DNA of 64,000 bases from the NCBI GenBank assembly GCA_037039685.1, contig JAWNGF010000002.1:248001-312000 (forward strand). The letters run 5' to 3'. Position 1 is the first letter of the stretch. Each line of letters starts with the position of its first letter. Shown here in pieces: positions 47,522 through 58,998 of the stretch. A model generated the notes under the pieces. It made no database searches. It was not told the origin of the DNA and saw only the letters and a program-made list of their open reading frames with translations. Position numbers and translations under genes: made by a program. This DNA is from Ceratobasidium sp. AG-K. Its lineage: Eukaryota > Basidiomycota > Agaricomycetes > Cantharellales > Ceratobasidiaceae.

Positions 47522-47733
47522 ACTTACCGGGTCTGTTTGACAACCAACTCAATGATCTCCTCTTTGCCCGTGCGAGTTGTCAGTAGGGTGGTTGCGTTGG
47601 CCTTGGCGTTCTTGTGTTGTTTCTTTGGTGGGGTGTCGAAGGTCAGCGGGTTGTTGAGCAGGGCAGAAACTTTGGTGGCCTTGTCGGCGATGGCTTGCAG
47701 TGCCTTTTGGTGGTGCCGTTGGCGTTTGAAATG
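47522..47733 (-). pseudogene. Coding relic inside the CACTA element
   Basis: The minus strand reads an exon-like block, YTHFKRQRHHQKALQAIADK, TKVSALLNNPLTFDTPPKK and TTRTGKEEIIELVVKQTR, ending at a GTAAGT donor. Basic and helical in character. It may derive from an accessory protein of the autonomous element or from a captured host exon; not recognised. No complete gene can be built around it. Confidence 0.35.
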
Positions 47734-48579
47734 AGTATACCAGTGTTATGTTTGATGAATTCGACCGTTGCTAGACCCGATCATGATCAGCCACAAGGTC
47801 GGGAAATGAAATTTGATCGCACTTACCAGTGTTCCCCGCTGATTGTTGGCGCCAGACTTTGATCTGGCACTAGGGTTAGGGTGATTGACCAACAGCATAA
47901 TGAATGCACTATAATTAAGGAAAAAGTGCAAATGAGCATGTCAGAGCATGTCAATCCACTAGATACCCCATACTACAGCTTTATACTCACTGAGAGAGAG
48001 ATAATGTAATTGAAAATGGTGTTGTGGCGCGCAAGAGCTAGATAGATGCTATGCAGGTGGACAGTGGTTCAGTGTCAGCGAAAAAAATAGATATTCAGAA
48101 CAAGAAGAGGATCTTACCCTGAGTTATTTAAGGTGCCCAAACGATCCAAGGAGGTTGTTTGGAGGTCGACTGGGGAAGGGGGTGGTCGGGAGCAAGGGGA
48201 ATGTGTGCAGGGAGTTGGTCTGTATATATAGACACACCGGCGCTTAAGTGGCGACGTGCCACAGGAGGAAAATTTTCCGCACCTGTTCCTTGAATGCACC
48301 CCCTGCTACACCAATGGAAAGACAAAGAGTCCGCTGCGATGTTAACAAGCTGGTGACAGCCAAGACGTGAAACCGTCACCTCTAAGGAAATTGGTTAGGT
48401 TAGTTGGATTCTAATGGTCAAACTATGCTAATATAATTATAGGACAAGCTCAAGGTCGGTTGACTCGCACATTTACCAAATACACCCCCCGACTTTTTCA
48501 CACAATCTTTTTATGGACAAGTGCAACACCTCTTTGCACTCCCTATCCCGTCCAACACCACCATCAATCCCAACAATGA

Positions 48580-48800
48580 CCCTCAGACCCTTTTGCTCGC
48601 CTTGGTTTGGTGGCTCAAACTGAAGTCAGCACCTTGTACAACTACACAGTGGCTTCGTACAAAGGTCCACTTTCAAGTGGAGAAGTGATCAACACGTGCA
48701 ACATCATGTGTGCAATCAGGCGAGTTCGGGATGGAACTAAATGGTGGATTATCGATCAAGCCCCGGTGCTGAATGAATCCAAGGTGCGTAAACCTTTGTC
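48580..48800 (+). pseudogene. Second coding relic inside the CACTA element
   Basis: The plus strand reads VAQTEVSTLYNYTVASYKGP, SSGEVINTCNIMCAIRRVRD and GTKWWIIDQAPVLNESKV with a possible GTGCGT donor at 48784. It looks protein-like but has no recognised family. It could be a captured exon or part of a transposon-encoded protein. Confidence 0.3.
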
Positions 48801-49104
48801 TTACTGCATTTGACTGAGCTATGCGATTGCTGGTTTACTAATAAAACACTTTCTAGTATTAGGAGCTATGTAATTACAACTAGGAATGCGTATACCAATG
48901 ATCTACACCCCGTACTACCCCACCCCTCAAAACCCCCGGACAATCCGGGAGTGGCTGACCGACCACCAGTCACCCGTCCAAGGGTAACGATCACATCCGG
49001 AAGTAAGTTCGGCAATCCGGAGGTCCGGATCTGGAATCCGGAAGTCCGCCAAAAGACATTGGCGGGACTTACCTCCGGATTTTTGGGCCATCCGGACCCG
49101 ACCC

Positions 49105-49136
49105 CCGGACGATCCGGAAGTCTGGGGTCCACAGTG
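49105..49136 (-). repeat. Right terminal inverted repeat of the CACTA element
   Basis: Read on the minus strand it begins CACTGTGGACCCCAGACTTC. The adjacent target-site copy is ACT at 49137-49139. Confidence 0.85.
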
Positions 49137-49139
49137 ACT

Positions 49140-50020
49140 GCGTATTTGCTCCCACTAAGTGTAGGCTTGTATTCTGCCACTGTCCCCCATACATAAACTA
49201 TTATATAATAATTTTGTGTCGAGTTTCATCTCAGTAAATTTCCGACCTTTATCTTGCCGCCCTCGGGAAGAAAAATGGTTGTAACAAACCCAAGCTTTGT
49301 TAGATTGTATCTCCACATTCTCCCGCCTGATTTGCTTGCACATTTATCAATCATAATCGGGTACTACATATGTAACTACAAGATTATTTTTATGCCCAGA
49401 GTACTTGTCGTTCAGCCAGTCTGGGCAGGTGCGCAATTTTTGGTCATGTGGTGCAACCAATGTTCGTGGCAGCGTATCACAATGATAGCTGTACCGTTGG
49501 ATAACCATTACAATTGGGTACTTATAAGCTTTTGACTGGAACAAACTCACAATCCATTGGCACATATCTTAACTGGTCACAGGGATGGTGAATGAGGGAT
49601 GCGTTAGGCTCGGAGTAACCATGGGTTGACTTGATTGTCGTGGCATCACTCGACCATACACTCGTCACTGTCGAAGAAAAAAATGATACAAAAAACTCCC
49701 CCCACCCTGTCCTACCCGTGATTGATTAACTAGAGCTACCTACTCGAAGTTAAATGAAGCGCGGCTTAAGTTGTATGCGTGAGAAACGATACGAGATATG
49801 CGTGCTAAGCGCCGAAACCGAGATGGCGCTTGTGCTTCAATCGCGATCGATATCGTCAGTGCATCCTTCCGACGCGCAACCCCCTTACTGTACCCAAGCG
49901 GTTATAGCCTCGTCTTGAGGGCGTTTTTGAAAGATAGTACATCAGTAAACGGGGTTTTTGTGGCATTCCCTTGCGACGGACTTCACCCTGCACCCCGCTT
50001 GACTCGACCCGCTGGTAGCA
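49140..50020. other. 5' flank of NLR-3, no gene
   Basis: Only short ORFs. The last ~60 bp before the ATG (TTGACTCGACC-like, then GGT-GCAATGGCG) resemble the same interval of NLR-2, so proximal promoter sequence is shared. Confidence 0.5.
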
Positions 50021-53000
50021 ATGGCGTCCGAACCAAAATCGCGATTATCCGACCTGTTTCGTAGCTGCCTGCCACGCACCAAATCGCGCAATGTATCCCA
50101 CACCTCGACTCCCTCTGCAGATGACATCGCCCTACCAACCGAGATCGTGTCCGCCGAGGTTGCTCCAGCGCCGACCATGCCGCCGGTTACAGAAAGCGCT
50201 CCTCAGGAAGGAAAAATAGAACACATGGCAACAATCGACACGCTAAAACAGTTCTCACGTTGCTTGAGCCCAGTCTGGCCGGGCTACCGCCTATACAACT
50301 AGCTGTGGGAGGGCTACTGGAGTGTATTACCTATTTACAGGTGCGATCCTATGCTTCCAGGGTATGCGATACGAGTCAAACGACGATACTATGCAGGTGG
50401 AAGAGCACAACCGCCAAACGTACGAAGAGATAATATTGAATCTTACACACCTGGCTACCCTGCTGCAGAAACACGCCGTAGGGTCAAACCCACGAAATGT
50501 GTCGTATTCTGTTGCAAACGTTGCTCGGTTCGTGAGGTGCTCTGTCTCCGATTAGAGTTAATTGATCATCGGAACAGTGCTATCAGAGAACAGACAATGT
50601 ACATCAAACGGCAGCAGGATCGGACGAGGCTCAGTCGGCTGGCTATGGCAAAGAATGATGAAGAAGATGTGCGGAGGTGCTACCAACGGATTGGAGCGCT
50701 GTTCCAGCACTTACAGGTGAGCGACCACAGAGTGCGACTGGATGAATCTGAAATTTGGCAGACGGATATCTCACTGAGTACCTGGGACGAAATTCGCGAG
50801 CAGCAGATGGTGCGTTTTCAACTACATACACCATTCAACGATACAAAGACACTTCGGATTATTAGAACACACAGCTCAAGGATCTCCTCCCCGCACATGA
50901 GGCGCACTATGACGCAGCGCTTTCCGCCGTGGTCACAAAGCGATTTAGATGCACCAAGAACACTCGAGTGCAGATCCTTGAGGATGTGTGGCTCTGGGCA
51001 TGCGAGGACGATGTCACAAGGATATACTGGATGAACGGAATGGCCGGTACCGGTAAAACCACCATTGCTTATACCCTATGCGAGATGCTCCACGAGGCCA
51101 AGCAGCTCGGAGCCAGCTTCTTTGGCTCGCGCAACTCGCCAGACTGCCGAGACGTCAACAAGATTGTACCAACAATTGCCTACCAGCTCGGGCGCTACTC
51201 GAACCCATATCGACAGGCGCTATGCAACGAGCTGACCGACGACCCGGACGTCGCGAAGCGCAGTATCATCACGCAGTTCAAGCATCTGATTACAAAACCG
51301 TTGACAAAAATCGGACAGGCAATGCCCAAGGATGTGATCGTGATGATCGATGGGTTGGACGAGTGTACCGACCTGGATGGAACGAAATCCATACTCGAAA
51401 TGCTCATTCAGAACAGTGGCGACCTACCAATCAAGTTCTTCATCACCAGTCGGCCCGAGCCTACAATCTCTGATAGTATGACGGCGCGTGATGGCGCCTG
51501 GCGCCCCATTCTTCAGCTACACGCTATCGAGAAGGCCTTGGTACAGGCAGACATCAAGACATACCTCGTCGAGGGGCTGAAGTCCGTTCAGATTTCTGAG
51601 TCCGACATTGATCGACTCTGCTCTCTCGCTGGTAGCTTATTCATTTTTGCGGCTACAGCCGTTCGATATATCGCTATGAACCACAACGCAGTCGATAGAC
51701 AAGAGCGCTTGCACAATGTACTAGGCAATCACAATGGTGGCGGAGACATACACTACAAGGAGCTCGACAGCCTATACAGGACGATCCTTGCGAAGGCGCT
51801 GGACAAAGGTGTGCTAGAAAAGAAAGAAGTCGAAAGGCGGCGACGAGTTCTTCGGACCGTCGTATGTGCACGAGAATCGTTGAGCCCTGCCACGCTCTCC
51901 GAGCTACTGGCCATCGGTACTGAGCAGCAGGTGACGTTGGCGATCCAATCCTTGCAATCGGTTCTCCACACATCAGATGGCACAGACGCCGTCTCTGTGC
52001 TGCATGCTTCGTTCACCGACTTTCTTCTCACTCAGGACCGTTCCCGGGAGTTTTTATGTGACCCCCATGACCATAACAGATACCTTGTACTCCGCTGCTC
52101 TAGCCATATGGATCGACTGCTACGGTTCAACATATGCAACATTGAGACCTCCTACCAACTCGATCGAGAGGTGCCTGATCTGGAGACCCGGGTCCGGGAG
52201 AGTATATCGCCTGGGCTTTTCTATGCATGCCAGTACTGGTCCGACCACGTGGTTAGCACGCAATCTTCAACAGAGCTTTTATCTCTCCTCGGGAGGTTTC
52301 TGCAGCACCATCTGCTTTTCTGGATGGAGGTGCTAAGCCTGAAGCAATGGAGTAGCTATGGCGAGGGAATGCTAAGTAAAGTGGTAGACTGGCTACTGGT
52401 GAGTACGGATTGTCCAGTCGATGTGGGATTCCGCTGAGAGGTAGCAGGCTTGCAACCTTATTGAGCTTATGGACTTTGCCCACGACGCTCGCAACTTTGT
52501 TACCAGCTTTGCGGCGAACGCCTGCTCCTTGAGCACACCGCATATATACCTATCCGTGCTCCCGTTCATGTCACGGCAGAATCGGGTATGGCAAACCTAC
52601 TGGCCTCGGATGAGAGGTCTGATACGAGTCGAGGGTCCCGGGATGGAGGCCAGAGGAAAATCACCACTGGCAACTTGGGCTGTTGGGAGTAGCGTGAAGA
52701 GCTTGGCTCTCACTAAAGACGGCAAGCGCGTTGTCTCTGGCTCGGGTAACCACGAAGTGAGCGTCTGGGATGTGGCTAGCGGCACGCGCATCCTAGGACC
52801 ACTTAAAGGTCACGAAAACATAGTCTGGTCGGTCGCGTACTCTTCAAACGATGCTTTCATTGCGTCCGGCTCCTGGGACAATACAATTCGAATTTGGCAC
52901 GCCCAAAAAGGAGAGCTGATTACTGGGCCGCTTCGCGGTCACGGTAGCCAAATAATCCGTTCTATCGCATTTTCACCCGATGGTTTTCACCTTGCTTCCG

Positions 53001-54707
53001 GTTCAGAAGACCGTACTGTCCAAATATGGGACGTGCACTCAGGTGCCCTAGTCGGCGATCCACTCCACGGGCATCAAAACTATGTGATGTCGATTGCGTT
53101 CTCACCAGACGGACAGCATCTTGCATCTGGGTCGTATGACACTACTATTCGAGTCTGGGACTGGAAGAATAGCTTGATGGCGCAGCTGCAGCTTGAGGGA
53201 CATACAGATGCCGTGTGGTCCGTTGCGTATTCTAGGGATGGGCACCGGCTGGTGTCTGGCTCTGCAGATCAAATGGTTCGAGTGTGGGATATGTCAAATG
53301 GCACGTTGCTGGCCGGTCCGTTTGCGAATCACACTAATACTGTCTCATGCGTTTCTTTCTCGCCCAATGGCACCCAAATTGTATCGGGCTCATGGGATGG
53401 AACAATCCGGGTATGGGAGGCTTTGAGTGGGATATTGGCAGCTGGAGCATTTATGGGGCACGGACACGGCAGCTATGTCAATTCAGTGTTATTCACGGCG
53501 GACGGCACTCGCATTTTATCTGGTTCTGATGACCACACAATCTTTGTATGGGACGCACGCCACAGCACAACAGGCACTATGCAGCCAACGGGACACACTC
53601 GCGTCATCCGGTCTGTTGCCTTGTCACCCAGCGGCACCCGTGCTGCATCTGGCTCCAGCGACCACACGATCTGCATCTGGGACACGCAAAGTGGCGCACT
53701 TGTCGCCGGTCCACTTCAAGGTCACGCCGACATAGTCAACTCGGTGGCATTTTCGCATGACGGTGCACGCATCGTGTCTGGTTCTCGTGATCGCACCCTA
53801 CGAACATGGGACGCGTCCACCGGTGCTGTACTTATCAGTCCGATCGAAGGGCACACGGATTCGGTCAAGTGGGTTGTATTCTCGCCCGACGGAAGTCGAA
53901 TTGCATCCGGCTCCTCCGATATGACCATTCGAATGTGGAACTCGCAAACCGGCGAATCGGTTGCCGATCCATTCAGGGGCCACACCAACCTTGTCGCATC
54001 GATCGCGTTCTCGCCCGATGGCGCCCGCCTCGTCTCTGGTTCCTGGGACTACACGGTCCGAATGTGGGACGCCAACGATGGGGCTGTACTCTGGGCATCC
54101 GAGGCTCACAAGGGCATTGTGTGCTGCGTAGCGTTTTTCACCCGACGGGACGCGACTCGTGTCCGGGTCAAGGGACCTTTCCATCCTGGTACTGGACGTG
54201 CGTGACGGTGCGGTAATGCATGGTCCGTTCACGGGTCATACCAAATGGGTTTCCTCCGTCGCCTTCTCACCCGATGGAACGCGCATCGTGTCCGGTTCTG
54301 TGGATCGAACGGTGCGAGTGTGGGATGTGGAGAGCGGCACAGTGGTAGCCGGTCCACTCGAGCGACACACAGATAGCGTCGGGTCGGCTGCATTCTCCCC
54401 CGACGGCACCCTTATCATCTCTGGCTCATTTGATCGCACCATCCGCGTTTGGAATCTAGCTGCCATAATCCAAGCAAGCCCATCCTCCAATGACTGGTCC
54501 ATCGATGACGACGGGTGGCTAACCAACTCGCACTCGCAGCGGCTCTTTTGGGTGCCGTCCGATCTGCGCGCCAGATTTGGTTTCCTGACTGCTGCCAACC
54601 CCATCGTGATGAACGCCGATTGCACGACTCAAATCGACCACTCCACGCTGCTGGGCAATCGGTGGCACGAGTGCTATGGTGTGTCATCAGAGTCAGCTTC
54701 GTTCTAG
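50021..54707 (+). pseudogene. NLR-3: NACHT-WD40 NLR with two single-base frameshifts
   Basis: Full-length paralogue of NLR-2 in domain content, splice pattern and repeat number (14 WD40 units). Start MASEPKSRLSDLFRSCLPR. Exon 1 carries a one-base loss: the run CTAAAACAG (A4 at 50245-50248) puts LLEPSLAGLPPIQLAVGGLL in another frame. NACHT is intact: GMAGTGKTTIAYTL, VMIDGLDECTD, KFFITSRPEP. WD40 repeat 12 has one extra base in T5 (54134-54138), after which the frame continues from 54159 to the stop (GSRDLSILVLDVRDG onward). Walker B has G in place of A (DGLDE). Without the two indels it would match NLR-2 in length. Either a recent pseudogene or a functional gene with homopolymer sequencing errors. 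Confidence 0.8.
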
Positions 54708-56929
54708 CCAGCCCATCACTGCCTTTTGTTCATTTTGCCTGTTCTTCCCTCCTATTTTCCATGTCCCAGTTACAATCGTATGATAGCTGTGCTCCGGTGT
54801 TCATTCGATCAGCGCAAATATAAGGGTTTTGATGCGGAATGAACATCAACTCAAGGGTCTCATCGCACTTCCATGTCAGCGTCGATCGACGTTCCTGGAT
54901 GCTCCGGGATTGCCGGCGATGCCGATCCATTATCTGGTAGGGCGTGCATTCACATGGTTTTTTGCGTGGCTGCCTAATCTCGTAAATCGTCTGTTAAAAG
55001 GGTCTGATATACGCACGTTGTTGAATGGCTGACCTATGTACAGGTCTTGTTTAGCTCACCAATGTATATGCGCCATGGCTCTATATTCAGCGAGACATAC
55101 ATGGAGGTACATCTACGCTGGCACCAGACGTTGATGACAGGTACGATATGAAACGCGCCCCAAAACAACCCTATGACAATCCTACGATGCACTAACCTCA
55201 TGCATATTATTCTGTCCATGCATCGTCTGCCCGGATTCGTATCATATCCACCCAATACTACATCCCGCGCCTTGGCTTCCGAAAAATCGCACGCCACCGA
55301 CTGGCCTGCCCGTCAGCTCGGACTTGGCCATCGCTAGCTGGGAGCGAGGTTTGACACGACCGAGCCGGCATAATTGGGGAAGAATGTGAAGTGAGGCTCT
55401 GCTCAAGGTGAGCTCCCCTTGGGTGGCTGATTCCAAGCCGGAGTTGGAGCGCGCTGGGACCTGGATGCGGCCATCGCCTAGATATTGACGTTCGCACTAG
55501 TGTTCCGAGTATGACTGCCTGACTTTGATTGCCTGTGGGAAACGTATGTCCCAGCTCACACGCTCGCCAGCCATGCTTTGTGATCATCTCGATTGTCGGC
55601 ATACTGCTGGATATTCATGTACGATAGTGCATATTTCGGATTGGATTCCGGGGCGGGTTTTGAGTATCACTGGATCGAGAGTGTGTTAGGTACAAGGCAA
55701 CGCGACCTGCGCAGTATATGCTTACATTGCCTCGAGGATCCCTGGCGCAGCCTTGGTGTATCGGATTTCCATGGTTCAAGGGGTTCACCCAGTTCGCGCC
55801 TGTAAGCCAGGATGGCTTAGATGCATCATCTTTCAATGTTCACTCTGTAGAAGCCAAAACGTAGACAACCATGATGTGACTCGGCTAGAGTTAGACATAC
55901 GGGGCACCCGCCTTATAATAAATGACACCCAAATATACTCCTAGCGCCATATCCTGACCAACAACCCAACTTTGCCTCCATGTTCCACCAAACTGGGGTC
56001 GTAGCGAGGACGAAATCTGCTTGAGCAGGGCACCAGGCGCAATACTGGTTGAGGGGAACCGGTCACAATTCGGGTAGAGCCTTGGAAACTGGTTCGAGGT
56101 TTGGTTTGAGCCGTAAACTTGAATGCAGCTTTGCCGCAAGCCGGGAGTTGAAAGAGAGGGTGCGATCGCAGGAGCAGAAACAGAACGCGCCCGAGACCGA
56201 GAGTGTGCTGCGAGACGATGAAGCGGTAGTCATCCTTTCTCTGGATGTGAGTTCCCGGGAACGATGCGCACGTGGAATGCGTGCTGGATTCGTTCCAGTC
56301 GTCGTTGGATAGGCGTCTTGAGTTTGCGCGTCGATTGTTTTGAGTAGGTAATGTCGATCTTCGCGTGGAAATTCGCGACCGGAGAATTCGTCTTCGAAGA
56401 ATTAAGTGCTCGACCATGAGTCCATTTGTAGCTAGTTCATGCCTTTGTGTGTGAACTACTTTGTCCATGAATTAATTCAGCATACCTTTTGAAAGACTGG
56501 ACTGTAACTTACCGCCACTCAATGTTCGTCCGCCTCCCTGTGCGATCCATCCCACAAGAATAATCGGCCGCCATCCCGGGTCGCCATAACCACCGTCTCA
56601 CGAAATCCGCCCGCCTCAGCCCAAGCCCAGGATCCCCCCTCCGAACACAGCCCTCACGAGCAGGTTCAAACGACTCCGTACCCTCCCGCACAATTTGGTT
56701 CGAAGTTCAGCAACGGTTGAGGCGTTTTATGTCACTAGGAAAGTCGCGTCGGCGAGGTCGTTTGTGACAAGTCGGAGCGTGCAAGTTGCGCTTTGCTTGT
56801 TCATCGTCAGCTTCTTCGGCACGAGGCACAAAGCACACCAGGCGCGAGATTGCCACTGCCAGGGACGATCCGGACGCTACTGATACTCGGTCAGTTGGCC
56901 CTCTTTGCGCGTCCCGGCTGGAATCACGC
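54708..56929. other. 2.2-kb region after NLR-3, no recognised gene
   Basis: 54840-54925 matches the 3' flank of the other NLRs (TTCCATGTCAGCGTCGATCGA). 55640-55720 weakly resembles block A (GGATCGAGAGTGTGTTAGGTA against GGATCGGAGGTCACGTTGGGT at 29763). Minus-strand stretches near 55891-56139 (GGTWRQSWVVGQDMALGVYL) and 56509-56691 (GLRRADFVRRWLWRPGMAAD) look exon-like but could not be joined into a gene. Confidence 0.4.
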
Positions 56930-57671
56930 CGCGGTGCTAGCAGGATGTCGAGTTGCCTTTCACGAGCATTGCTCAGTCAACGTCGAAGGAAGGGTCGGTT
57001 TCAATAAACTGACGGTGAGGCCCAACCTACTCGAGACTTAGCACACGTCCGAGAAGATGGTATACTGGCGTACCTAAATGAGTCGATTTCACTTGTTCGT
57101 GACCCGACACGCGATCTCCCCCGTTCTCGATTGAGCGTGATAAGGTCCTGATGCGCGACCGCAGTCCCCGTAGCAGCACAAGTCGCGTGCAGCAGACGCC
57201 CTTCTGGCGCGAACAATTCATTCGACGGGATGGGAGCGAGCGACTCATGGAGTGGAATCAAGCGGTCGCCCGGGTCGAACGAAATGGGTGAATGAAATCG
57301 ACAGAAACAAGCTATGCACAACATGAGAAATCATCCACGAGACCACGAGACGCGCTCACTTATCAGGAAACGTCTCCTCGGTCCGAATTCTATGCAGCAG
57401 AGTGGGGACACTGGGCTGCACACACGCCAATCAGCTTAATCTTGCCTAGCTTCATGAGCTCGGGGACGCGATGCTTTCCGTCTCGAGCGTGTTCATGGGA
57501 TTGAGAAGCCATGAGTGCTGTCGCTTGGATGCATTTGGGATTTACTTTCAATGAGACGTCGTTGGCGAGTAAATCAAGTCGGAGGAGGGGTTTGTCGTGT
57601 TGGCAAGGCGGGAACCTGTACAAGAGACATGTTGGCCAAAGGCAGACTCGAATGGGCAACACGGACCTCAT
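56930..57671 (-). pseudogene. Truncated urease pseudogene (5' part only)
   Basis: Starts at the equivalent ATGAG mini-exon (57667-57671), followed by FPPCQHDKPLLRLDLLANDV, QATALMASQSHEHARDGKHR and VPELMKLGKIKLIGV (parent: [14 protein letters not shown]). After a frame change come SFDPGDRLIPLHESLAPIPS and NELFAPEGRLLHA (parent: [21 protein letters not shown]), and near 56930-57020 a DNA-level match to the exon around 22640-22770. The alpha domain with all catalytic residues is absent. Frames are broken and residues conserved in ureases are lost, so it is non-functional. The match extends upstream into the promoter (to ~57830). Confidence 0.8.
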
Positions 57672-58163
57672 GGCAACCGACCAGTCGCTAGCAATCAGAA
57701 TAACGTTATTGGCCGCTGTTTCCGTTCTAATAGTGGTCGTGGTCGATGACGAACCGAGGTGATCAACGGCGCTTGTGCCCTGGTCAAATGAAATTTACCA
57801 AACAACAAACCACCACCACACCAGCCAAAGAGGTGTCTGAACCTGTCGCCGTCCTCCATCCCGCCTGCCCGGAAAACACTTTACGATTTAGCCAGCATCG
57901 CCATGGAATCGACGCTATTCTCCCCCTTGGTTTGCTGCTGTCACTGCGGAACGTCGTAAAGAGGGCGCACCCGACCACACTTCGCGCTCTTATCAATCCC
58001 GTATGGAATGATTGACCGAGGAACTCAATCAGAAGAGAGGATCAAAGAATCCGTGTCAGTCAAGATTCTGTCCGGTAAGTCGGGAACGTCGCGCCCCATA
58101 CGAGACCGAAACAGCTTAAATCAGGTCGTTCAGTAGGTGCAAACTCGTTTCCATCACTCGCTA
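57672..58163. other. Duplicated urease promoter relic and intergenic DNA
   Basis: 57672-57830 resembles 23443-23610 beside the intact urease (GGCCGCTGTTTCCGTTCTAA against GGCCGTTCTCACTGGTTCTGA; TTACCAAACAACAAACCACC). The rest is the 5' flank of the gene at 58164. Confidence 0.5.
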
Positions 58164-58862
58164 TGAAGTTCTTCTCTGTCCCCGCTCTCAAGATCACTCT
58201 CGTCAACGCTGCCCAAACTCTTCCCGAAAACGAGGGCACCTATCGCCTCGTCGACCTCGACCCGCTGCTCATCCCAGCATTTATGACCGCCTCGGCCCGA
58301 GAGGTTAAGATCAGTCCGCAGTAGACTTCAATTCGGGCAACCGACTCGGCCAGCATGTATTTTCCCTTGCTCTTTAACTCCTCCGCCGAGTCGGTGACCG
58401 AATGGCAATGTGGTGGGTTGTGAAAGACCTGAATACTCAAGACAACACTACGGCGTTATGGAATCTAGAGAAGGGGCAATACGCAGGCTACAAAGGAGAC
58501 TCAAAATTCGACTCGAAAGTTGTACTAGTCGATCATCCTATTCGGTTCGTTTTAAAACCTTATGGTAAAGCCGGCTTCCAGTGAGTGTTCCTGCACCAGG
58601 CGGAGATGAACGTCAAACTAATCCTTCCTAGAATTGCGGTTCCTGGAGCCAGTGAAGGAGGTAAGACTGGTGATGTCTCGCGGCCCTACGGGAAGAAGCA
58701 GCCAGGTAAGCTCTCCGGGATTGCTTCCCTAGCCACGGTCCCATTCGTCCTTGCACAGGTGGTTCTCCGGTACTCGGCCAAAAACAGGTTCCAATCATAG
58801 AACTTTACAACTCCACCGTAGCCAATCAAACCTGTAATCCCAGAAATTGTACGTTTTATTGA
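58164..58862 (+). CDS. Beta-trefoil (ricin-lectin / mycocypin-like) protein, possibly degenerate
   Basis: Exon blocks in order: ENEGTYRLVDL (58219-58255), an offset VDFNSGNRLGQHV (~58326), WWVVKDLNTQDNTTALWNLE and KGQYAGYKGDSKFD (58410-58510), VVLVDHPIRFVLKPYGKAGF, then across short introns IAVPGASEGGKTGDVSRPYG and GSPVLGQKQVPIIELYNST to a TGA at 58860-58862. The GTYRLVN, WxVK and GxYAGY spacing resembles beta-trefoil proteins (ricin-type lectins, mycocypin inhibitors) common in Agaricomycetes. The N-terminal part needs a frame change (a premature TAG at 58322 in the first frame), so either an intron was missed or the gene is damaged. Small, with no signal peptide seen. Confidence 0.4.
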
Positions 58863-58998
58863 AAACAATATCCAAAGTGATGGATGTTTTGCTCGCTCTC
58901 GTGGATCGGCGTCACGTGCCTATTTGACGAATCGCTCCGTCGGCCCGAGTCATTCTGTCCACCACACTCATCGAGTCGCTCCTCGAAAACTCTCCGAC

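Larger units (their letters stand above)
46749..49136. mobile_element. Non-autonomous CACTA (EnSpm)-type DNA transposon, 2388 bp
   Basis: Terminal inverted repeats start CACTGTGGACCCC at both ends (46749 rightward; 49136 leftward as reverse complement), with 26 of the first 32 bases matching. The element is flanked by 3-bp direct repeats ACT (46746-46748 and 49137-49139), as expected for CACTA elements. Subterminal regions 46766-46930 and 48930-49110 are packed with TCCGGA/TCCGGGGG motifs in both orientations, like the transposase-binding repeats of this superfamily. No transposase is present; the interior holds small coding relics (47522-47733 minus; 48580-48800 plus). Confidence 0.82.

Noticed and set aside
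55941..56468. 175-codon minus-strand ORF rich in Arg and Ser
   Set aside because: No recognisable domain; a competing reading in another frame is equally open. Treated as unassigned sequence.
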